Below the pieces are notes generated by a model. That model saw only the letters and a list, made by a program, of their open reading frames with translations, was not told where the DNA came from and made no database searches. Position numbers and translations under genes: made by a program. A stretch of 10,668 nt of DNA. It comes from Clostridia bacterium. GTDB lineage: Bacteria; Bacillota; Clostridia; TANB77; CAG-508. The stretch spans positions 1 to 10,668 of the forward strand of contig CAAEQN010000004.1 in assembly GCA_900758165.1 (NCBI GenBank), given 5' to 3'. This document shows positions 6,794 through 10,668 of this stretch, in pieces. Position 1 is the stretch's first letter. Every line of letters begins with the position of its first letter.

Positions 6794-7660
6794 ATGAAAA
6801 AAATGATCATTGGAATAATTATAGGCATAATAGTTACTTTAGTAATTGTAACAGTTACAATTTTAGTTTATACTAAGTTTTTTATGTTTGTTCCAGATAA
6901 AGGTGGAATGATAAATCAAGACATAGAACCTACTGGAGATATTAAAACCTATGAAGATTCAGTAGAATTTAAAGGCATGACTGTAAGTCAATGGAGAGAA
7001 AAGATAAGACAATATCATAATCGTAACCCAAAAGATATATATTGCTATTATGATAGTAGTGAATTTATAGCAATAGTTTATAATGAAAAAGATGAAGAAG
7101 TTGCTCATTATAGATTTGATGATGAAACAGGTTATGCATTAGATACGATTTCTGGAGATGTAGTGGATTTTCTTGAAGGTAAAACTGTAGAAGTTAGTAC
7201 AACTTATGGAACAACAGTAAAATTCATTGATAATCAGTTTTTGGCTATTGGATATGTACCAGATATTCATTTGGAAGAATTTGTGAACAATAATTTTGTA
7301 AGTGAAGATGATTTTAAAATGTTAAGTGTCAATGATTTTAGACATGAAGATGAAAGAAAAGAAGGAAATGGAAATAGATTTGTATTTATACCTAAAACTT
7401 CTGATGTAAAAGTAGAAGTTTATGACTGTTTTATCAATGACAAAGGAGAACTTGAATTAGATAATACATTGATATCTAATACAGTAGGAAGTTTTGTTTT
7501 GCTAGATGATTATATGCCTGAAAGCACAACGCCAACAATGTGTATTAAATTAAAATATCACGGATTTGAAGATATAATACCAATAGTATTTAGTGGAAAA
7601 GATGGTAAACTAGATTTGACAGGTCATGAAATGGAAGTGTTAGATATATCGCCATATTAA
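6794..7660 (+). CDS. Membrane-anchored protein of unknown function
   Basis: The 288-residue protein has a positive start (MKK) and one long hydrophobic segment at about 4-28 with no lipobox or clear cleavage site, so it is probably an N-terminal anchor with the rest outside the cell. The remaining 260 residues are acidic (many Asp/Glu) and predicted beta-rich. They include HYRFDDETGYALDTISGD (about 112-129) and a C-terminal half with KVEVYDCFINDKGELELD. No catalytic motif is evident and I recognise no family. AAGGAG (6780-6785) is 8 nt before the ATG, and the gap to the zinc-ribbon gene is 14 nt, so the two are almost certainly cotranscribed and may work together. It ends the plus-strand series and faces the recombinase gene. 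Confidence 0.85.
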   Translation: MKKMIIGIIIGIIVTLVIVTVTILVYTKFFMFVPDKGGMINQDIEPTGDIKTYEDSVEFKGMTVSQWREKIRQYHNRNPKDIYCYYDSSEFIAIVYNEKDEEVAHYRFDDETGYALDTISGDVVDFLEGKTVEVSTTYGTTVKFIDNQFLAIGYVPDIHLEEFVNNNFVSEDDFKMLSVNDFRHEDERKEGNGNRFVFIPKTSDVKVEVYDCFINDKGELELDNTLISNTVGSFVLLDDYMPESTTPTMCIKLKYHGFEDIIPIVFSGKDGKLDLTGHEMEVLDISPY

Positions 7661-7662
7661 AG

Positions 7663-7678
7663 ATTCGCATAAGCGAAT
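7663..7678. repeat. Small palindrome related to the 10.4-kb repeats
   Basis: ATTCGC (7663-7668) and GCGAAT (7673-7678) form a 6-bp stem with an ATAA loop, directly after the stop of the anchored-protein gene. ATAAGCGAATAT (7669-7680) matches ATAAACGAATAT at 10425-10436 with one change, and the complement of 7662-7670, ATGCGAATC, recurs exactly at 10414-10422. It may be a partial copy of that repeat on the other side of the recombinase. Confidence 0.35.
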
Positions 7679-7697
7679 ATAGATAGGGTAACTTTGC

Positions 7698-7735
7698 TTT
7701 CTACTGAAAGGTGAATTAACACCTTTCAGTAGAAA
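7698..7735. terminator. 16-bp perfect hairpin between convergent genes
   Basis: TTTCTACTGAAAGGTG (7698-7713) and CACCTTTCAGTAGAAA (7720-7735) pair perfectly around an AATTAA loop. The hairpin lies between the stop at 7660 (plus) and the recombinase stop at 7743 (minus), a usual place for a bidirectional terminator. The stem base is A/T-only, but no U tract follows on either strand. A shared terminator is likely, but an element-specific structure cannot be excluded. Confidence 0.6.
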
Positions 7736-7742
7736 ACAAATA

Positions 7743-9302
7743 TTAGATTCTAGGTATTTTAGGATATATATGTAATTCAAAATTAGTTTGATCTGAATTT
7801 TTTTTTATAGCTTTTTCTGTTTTTAAGTAACTGACTTTTTCAAATATGCTCTTTAGTAAAATATTTTTATCTTCTGCTGTTTCTAATTTATCATATAAAT
7901 CAATAATATTTTCTAATTTAGGTATAATAGTTTCTTTTTGAGTTTGTATTTCATCATTTTTTTGTAATAGTGAATTATATTCTTTTATTTTACTTTCTAA
8001 ATTTTGAATATTATCTTTTATAGCTTTCGAACGTTCTATAAATTCCTCTTTACTATAAATTCCATTTTCTAAAAAGTCATAGATTTTATTAAGTTTTGTA
8101 TTCTCTTTTTCTAATTCTTTTTTTGTTGCTGCAATAGACTTTTCAATTAGTTTATTATTATCTGAATTAGAATTATTTTTAATGTCATAATCCACTTTGT
8201 GATTCTCAAGCCATATTTTTAATGCATCAATTATTTTATTTTCTACAATATAAAGTTTAGAACTTATATTATCACATTTAGAATTAGAACACATAAGAGT
8301 AGCAGGCTTGTCAGCTTTGGTATAAGGTCTTCTTTGCATAGGCTTACCACATTTTTCACAAAAGACTAATCCTACTAATGGATTTTGAATAACATTGTTA
8401 TGTTTTACTTTTGGAGTATTTTGTTTTCTTTTTTCTTGAACTAAATTCCAAGTTTTATTATCAATAATAGGTTCATGTAATCCATCATAAATTAAATACT
8501 CTTGATTACGTGGTCTTGAAATTATAATATGTCCATTTTTAGTTTTCTTTTTTTGTTTCCTTCTATTCCAAACAATTTTACCAATATATGTAGGATTAGA
8601 AAGAATATCTTTTACAGAAGAAATAGTCCACTCATCAGAAATTCTAGGTTTTAAATTCATATCATTTAACTTTTTTGTAACTGAATTTATAGTATTATTT
8701 TCAAAAGTATATAATCTAAAAATTTCTTTAATTATAGGAGCTTCATCTCGATTTATAGATAATGTGTAGCCTTTTGAATCTTTTAGTTTGACTCTATCAT
8801 ATCCAAAAGGGGCAATGTTGCCAACGAACTTACCTTCTGAAACAGAAATTTCACGACCTCTTTGCAGACGCCTATTTATTGTCTTATATTCTCTTCTAGA
8901 CATAAATAAGCCAAACTCAAAATATTCTTCATCAAATTCATTATCTGGATCATAAGTTTTAACAGGTGTAATAATTTTTGTATGAGAATATTTAAAAGCT
9001 TTTGAAACCCTACCTTGATCAGCAGTATCACCACGAGCAAGTCTCTCTACTTCAACAACTAAAATGCCAGTCCATTTTTCATTTTCAACATCTTTAAGAA
9101 GTTTTTGCATTTCTTTTCTTTCGCTAATAGTTTCACCACTTACAACTTCTCTATAAATTTTAGAAATATGTAGATTTCTCTTTTCAGCTAGAGTAGTTAA
9201 AATCTTTTCATGTCTTGCTAAAGTTTCGCCTTCACCATATTTTTCAGATTCTATATCTTCTCTTGATTTCCTTAAATATATTGCATATGTGCCACTTTGC
9301 AC
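7743..9302 (-). CDS. Large serine recombinase (site-specific integrase)
   Basis: The resolvase-type catalytic domain (first ~150 residues) contains YAIYLRKSRED with the nucleophilic serine (residue 13 here) and the ERLARGDTADQGRV motif with conserved arginines. A recombinase domain follows (near NIAPFGYDRVKL to HEPIIDNKTW), then a zinc beta-ribbon with C315/C318 and C338/C343, a long coiled coil (about 385-450) and a C-terminal tail. At 519 residues it is full length with all expected parts, so it is probably active in integration and excision. I prefer the GTG at 9302. GGAGG (complement of 9307-9311) lies 4 nt before it, whereas the in-frame ATG at 9317 (5 residues longer) has no ribosome binding site because GGAGG is inside that extension. 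The promoter at 9343-9371 serves it. Its neighbours, a 45-residue gene upstream and an interrupted cotJC, suggest it mobilises the element that splits cotJC. Confidence 0.93.
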   Translation of the reverse strand: MQSGTYAIYLRKSREDIESEKYGEGETLARHEKILTTLAEKRNLHISKIYREVVSGETISERKEMQKLLKDVENEKWTGILVVEVERLARGDTADQGRVSKAFKYSHTKIITPVKTYDPDNEFDEEYFEFGLFMSRREYKTINRRLQRGREISVSEGKFVGNIAPFGYDRVKLKDSKGYTLSINRDEAPIIKEIFRLYTFENNTINSVTKKLNDMNLKPRISDEWTISSVKDILSNPTYIGKIVWNRRKQKKKTKNGHIIISRPRNQEYLIYDGLHEPIIDNKTWNLVQEKRKQNTPKVKHNNVIQNPLVGLVFCEKCGKPMQRRPYTKADKPATLMCSNSKCDNISSKLYIVENKIIDALKIWLENHKVDYDIKNNSNSDNNKLIEKSIAATKKELEKENTKLNKIYDFLENGIYSKEEFIERSKAIKDNIQNLESKIKEYNSLLQKNDEIQTQKETIIPKLENIIDLYDKLETAEDKNILLKSIFEKVSYLKTEKAIKKNSDQTNFELHIYPKIPRI

Positions 9303-9319
9303 ATTTCCTCCTTTCATTG

Positions 9320-9338
9320 TAACTTGTCTTTAACTTGT
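9320..9338 (-). repeat. Direct repeat in recombinase leader
   Basis: TAACTTGT occurs at 9320-9327 and 9331-9338, an 11-bp period (about one helical turn), between the -10 and the start of the recombinase gene. The first copy with its flank, AACTTGTCTT (9321-9330), recurs exactly at 9556-9565 in the palindrome upstream. This position would suit a repressor, but the protein is unknown. Confidence 0.4.
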
Positions 9339-9342
9339 AAGC

Positions 9343-9371
9343 ATTATATATAAAATTTGGACAGATTACAA
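9343..9371 (-). promoter_or_regulatory. Promoter of the serine recombinase gene
   Basis: On the minus strand TTGTAA (complement of 9366-9371) and TATAAT (complement of 9343-9348) are 17 bp apart, a sigma-A-type promoter. The -35 overlaps the last codon and stop of the 45-residue gene. The recombinase can therefore be expressed apart from that gene. No sigma-E-like sporulation promoter is evident. Confidence 0.55.
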
Positions 9372-9503
9372 TAAAAGAGATTTGTTTACTAAATTAATTA
9401 TAATTTTATCTATATATTCTTTTTGAGTAGTAATATTTTCTACTATATAATCATCATAAAACTTTATTTTTGTATTTTCTAAAGTGTATTCTTCTAATAT
9501 CAT
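9366..9503 (-). CDS. Small 45-residue protein upstream of the recombinase
   Basis: This short frame reads MILEEYTLENTKIKFYDD to a TAA at 9366-9368, then the recombinase gene follows after 63 nt (48 nt to the alternative ATG). GAGGTG (complement of 9509-9514) lies 5 nt before the ATG, a strong reason to accept it despite its size. The first half is acidic with a KIKFYDDYIV segment, and the second is a probable helix (QKEYIDKIIINLVNKSLLL). No Cys, no membrane segment. The gene is oriented like the recombinase, behind a promoter and structured leader at 9533-9621. Small proteins next to serine integrases are often direction factors or regulators. That role is possible here but nothing in the sequence proves it. 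Confidence 0.65.
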   Translation of the reverse strand: MILEEYTLENTKIKFYDDYIVENITTQKEYIDKIIINLVNKSLLL

Positions 9504-9532
9504 ATAATCACCTCATTTAACTTTATGAGAAA

Positions 9533-9590
9533 AGCATAAAAAAATACCCAAGACAAACTTGTCTTGAGCAAATTTATATTTCTCTATGCT
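9533..9590 (-). promoter_or_regulatory. Structured leader / attenuator-like hairpin upstream of the 45-residue gene
   Basis: In RNA from the minus strand, bases complementary to 9577-9590 (AGCATAGAGAAATA) pair with those complementary to 9533-9546 (TATTTTTTTATGCT) over 14 bp with two G-U pairs. They enclose an inner hairpin, CTCAAGACA/TGTCTTGGG (9-bp, loop AGTT), which is followed by the U7 run in the outer arm. The inner hairpin plus U tract has the form of an intrinsic terminator, about 40 nt before the small gene. The two G-U pairs would be A-C mismatches in RNA from the other strand, so the structure fits minus-strand RNA. Confidence 0.5.
9549..9566. promoter_or_regulatory. 18-bp palindrome, candidate operator
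   Basis: CAAGACAA-AC-TTGTCTTG is a perfect dyad with a 2-bp centre. Its right half with its flank (AACTTGTCTT, 9556-9565) is repeated exactly at 9321-9330 before the recombinase gene. It may be a DNA operator, the inner stem of the leader hairpin, or both. Confidence 0.4.
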
Positions 9591-9593
9591 AAC

Positions 9594-9621
9594 ATTATAT
9601 GATGGCGATTTATAAAATCAA
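9594..9621 (-). promoter_or_regulatory. Promoter of the 45-residue gene
   Basis: On the minus strand TTGATT (complement of 9616-9621) and a perfect TATAAT (complement of 9594-9599) are 16 bp apart. The start would be near 9587, so the transcript begins within the 5' arm of the hairpin at 9533-9590, losing about three of its outer pairs. Confidence 0.45.
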
Positions 9622-9640
9622 TTCCCTTTTATTTCCCTTT
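9622..9640 (+). repeat. TTCCCTTT direct repeat between divergent promoters
   Basis: TTCCCTTT at 9622-9629 and 9633-9640 has an 11-bp period. It fills the space between the -35 of the minus-strand promoter (9616-9621) and the -10 at 9656, covering the position where the -35 of the plus-strand promoter should be. It could be a binding site that controls both directions. Confidence 0.4.
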
Positions 9641-9652
9641 ATTCTAGATTTA

Positions 9653-9661
9653 TGATATAAT
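9653..9661 (+). promoter_or_regulatory. Extended -10 promoter of the 234-residue gene
   Basis: TGATATAAT gives a perfect -10 with the TGn extension. The -35 position reads TTCCCT, a poor match, as allowed for extended -10 promoters. The start would be near 9668, leaving a leader of only about 14 nt that is nearly all ribosome binding site. Confidence 0.45.
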
Positions 9662-9681
9662 TTATATGAGAGGTGATATTA

Positions 9682-10386
9682 ATGAAAAAACAAGAAATAA
9701 AAAATATATTAATGTCAATGAGAACTCAAGAAAATGATACATTAGTTAATAATTTGCTAGGAAAAATAGATACTATGGATGAGAAATCACTTCAAACAGC
9801 TTTAGAAAAAGTTGGTAACAATGAAGAAGGTGTTAGAGAATTTTTTGAAAGCAAATTATCTGAAAGACATCATAATCAAGGAGAAGAAAAATATCCAATC
9901 AATGATATGTTTACATATGGGATATCTGGAAGTTGCATTCATCTTCATTTACCTGGTGATTTACATCAAATGTTATCCACAAAAGGACTTTCTGGAACAA
10001 TGGATACTGTAAATCTACAATTACTAGATGCGATAGATAAAATAAAGCAATTAAGAGATAATGGATTTTATAGATTCCAAGGAAAAGATAGTATATATAT
10101 GATATCACCTATATTAATTGGAAGAGAAATGAAGTTTTTAGATAGTATGGATTTTCAAACACAGTCATATAGAAAAAAAGACTTAAGTGATGAAAAATTT
10201 ATACAAGAACATCCAGAAGCTAGATTGGCTACTCATATTTTCGGTAAAGATAGAAACGTAGGGACTGCATCAATTAGATTTGATACTATTTTTTCAAAAG
10301 AATGGCAAGAAAAAAAGAGAGAAAAAATTCAAGAATTTGCGAAAAAAGGTATTACTTTGCAAGAAAACTCTCCAACTAAAGAATAA
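9682..10386 (+). CDS. Unrecognised 234-residue protein of the recombinase element
   Basis: The ATG at 9682 is preferred: GAGAGGTG (9668-9675) is 6 nt before it, while the in-frame GTG at 9673 lies inside that site. The N-terminal 65 residues are helical and charged. The middle and C-terminal part looks like a compact soluble domain, with YPINDMFTYGISGSC and IHLHLPGDLHQML (about 70-97), DTVNLQLLDAIDKIKQLRDNGFY (about 107-129), IYMISPILIGREMKFLD (about 138-154) and EARLATHIFGKDRNVG (about 180-195). A Lys/Glu-rich helix closes it. No signal peptide, membrane segment or Cys motif; one Cys in total. The several His residues (HLHLP, ATHIFG) could bind metal, but the pattern fits no motif I know. 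It is divergent from the recombinase operon and lies between it and the broken cotJC, so it is probably element cargo or a regulator. Confidence 0.75.
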   Translation: MKKQEIKNILMSMRTQENDTLVNNLLGKIDTMDEKSLQTALEKVGNNEEGVREFFESKLSERHHNQGEEKYPINDMFTYGISGSCIHLHLPGDLHQMLSTKGLSGTMDTVNLQLLDAIDKIKQLRDNGFYRFQGKDSIYMISPILIGREMKFLDSMDFQTQSYRKKDLSDEKFIQEHPEARLATHIFGKDRNVGTASIRFDTIFSKEWQEKKREKIQEFAKKGITLQENSPTKE

Positions 10387-10388
10387 AT

Positions 10389-10484
10389 ATTAGGTTAGAT
10401 ATGAGCCTTTAGGATGCGAATCCTATAAACGAATATCCTATTGAGCATTAGGTTAGGAACGAGCCTTTAGTTTACTATAAACGA
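10389..10484. repeat. Two copies of a three-block hairpin repeat
   Basis: Copy 1 (10389-10432) and copy 2 (10447-10484) share three identical 10-mers in the same order: ATTAGGTTAG, GAGCCTTTAG and CTATAAACGA. Between blocks 1 and 2 lie 4 variable bases (ATAT or GAAC). Between blocks 2 and 3 lie GATGCGAATC in copy 1 or TTTA in copy 2. Blocks 2 and 3 pair around this insert (TTTAG with CTATAAA, one bulged T). In copy 1 the insert extends the stem and ends in a GCGA tetraloop. It is not coding and lies between the 234-residue gene and the cotJC fragment. Confidence 0.65.
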
Positions 10485-10526
10485 GTTTCCAGAAAAATTA
10501 TGGGAGTACTAAAAAAGTATCACCTA

Positions 10527-10560
10527 TATTTGTATACTATTAGCCAATAGTCATGATTTT
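10527..10560 (+). terminator. Weak hairpin with T run near the element end
   Basis: ACTATT and AATAGT around AGCC make a short AT-only stem followed, 5 nt later, by a run of seven T. It could end transcripts entering from the element, or be part of an attachment-site half. The stem is too weak for a firm call. Confidence 0.25.
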
Positions 10561-10571
10561 TTTATAATTGA

Positions 10572-10668
10572 CAACATTGTGGTACAGAAGAATTAGCTCA
10601 CTTAGAAATGGTTGGTAGTTTAGTTCATCAATTAACAGAAGGGGTATGCCCAGAAGAATTAGAAAAAG
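10572..10668 (+). pseudogene. cotJC: CotJC-type manganese catalase, 5' part missing (continues past window)
   Basis: After a TGA at 10569-10571 the frame is open to the window end and reads CGTEELAHLEMVGSLVHQLT from about 10578, then EGVCPEELEK. This matches the middle of CotJC and other manganese catalases (IGTEELAHLEM-type block). The Glu and His of the ExxH pair there are ligands of the di-manganese site. About 60 residues that should precede it, including the first ferritin-like helix with another metal ligand, are absent. There is no ribosome binding site or start at the head of the frame (the first ATG, 10609, is beyond the ligands). CotJC is an inner spore-coat protein in Bacillus and Clostridia. 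The break is best explained by the recombinase element inserted in the gene. It may be a permanent loss or a gene restored by excision. Confidence 0.7.

Larger units (their letters stand above)
7743..10577. mobile_element. Right-end part of a serine-recombinase element inserted in cotJC
   Basis: The stretch holds a complete large serine recombinase with its control region, a small upstream gene, one unrecognised gene and a repeat pair, and stops where the CotJC frame begins. The right end is taken as about 10570-10585. The left end is not visible: no sequence in the window encodes the first part of CotJC, so the element must continue beyond the left edge of this feature, and may include the genes from 1 to 7660. 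The coordinates give only the part clearly linked to the recombinase. Confidence 0.45.

Noticed and set aside
7661..7742. Left end of a small 2.9-kb element inserted in cotJC
   Set aside because: The sequence left of it encodes the anchored protein with its own stop, not the first half of CotJC, so cotJC cannot have been joined across this interval in the present arrangement.
9973..9981. TTATCCACA, a perfect DnaA-box match
   Set aside because: It is a single copy inside a coding sequence with no AT-rich unwinding region or iterons nearby, so there is no case for an origin.
9812..10108. Short frames on both strands inside the 234-residue gene
   Set aside because: They overlap a gene with good promoter, ribosome binding site and normal composition, and have none of these themselves.
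10389..10484. CRISPR-like repeat or integron attC
   Set aside because: There are only two copies, with blocks broken by variable inserts and no cas or integron integrase genes. Spacing does not fit a repeat-spacer array.

Overview
The window is very AT-rich, reads cleanly with the standard stop codons (TGA ends genes), and has strong AGGAGG-type ribosome binding sites, a Gram-positive lipoprotein signal and a fragment of a CotJC-type spore-coat manganese catalase. This points to an endospore-forming Clostridia-like Bacillota, perhaps an uncultured gut lineage. No rRNA, tRNA or CRISPR array is visible.

Layout. 1-945 is the 3' part of a surface protein with a bacterial Ig-like (Big_2) domain, open at the window edge and closed by a hairpin terminator. 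988-1614 (minus) encodes a NarL/LuxR-type response regulator. It is divergent from a plus-strand series at 1873-7660: a four-helix membrane protein, a DUF4428 zinc-ribbon protein, a lipoprotein, a stretch that seems to hold the tail of a decayed lipoprotein paralogue, an SPFH/SHOCT protein, a double zinc-ribbon membrane protein, and an N-terminally anchored protein. SPFH and TFIIB-type zinc-ribbon proteins also occur together in the Bacillus subtilis pspA-ydjGHI operon, so I infer an envelope or membrane-stress module. A 10-bp inverted repeat abuts the -35 of the promoter at 1745-1773, between the regulator and this series, and is a candidate site for the regulator.

The right third (7743-10668) differs. 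It holds a large serine recombinase (minus), a 45-residue minus-strand gene just upstream of it, and a divergent 234-residue unrecognised gene. The control region contains back-to-back promoters, an 18-bp palindrome, an RNA hairpin supported by G-U pairs, and direct repeats with an 11-bp period. After that come two copies of a three-block repeat. At about 10572 a CotJC reading frame opens abruptly in mid-protein, just before its metal-binding ExxH motif, and runs off the window. The first part of cotJC is not in the window. The simplest reading is that a serine-recombinase element sits inside cotJC, its right end at about 10570-10585 and its left end outside the window. Whether it is excised to restore cotJC, as skin is from sigK, cannot be decided from this sequence.
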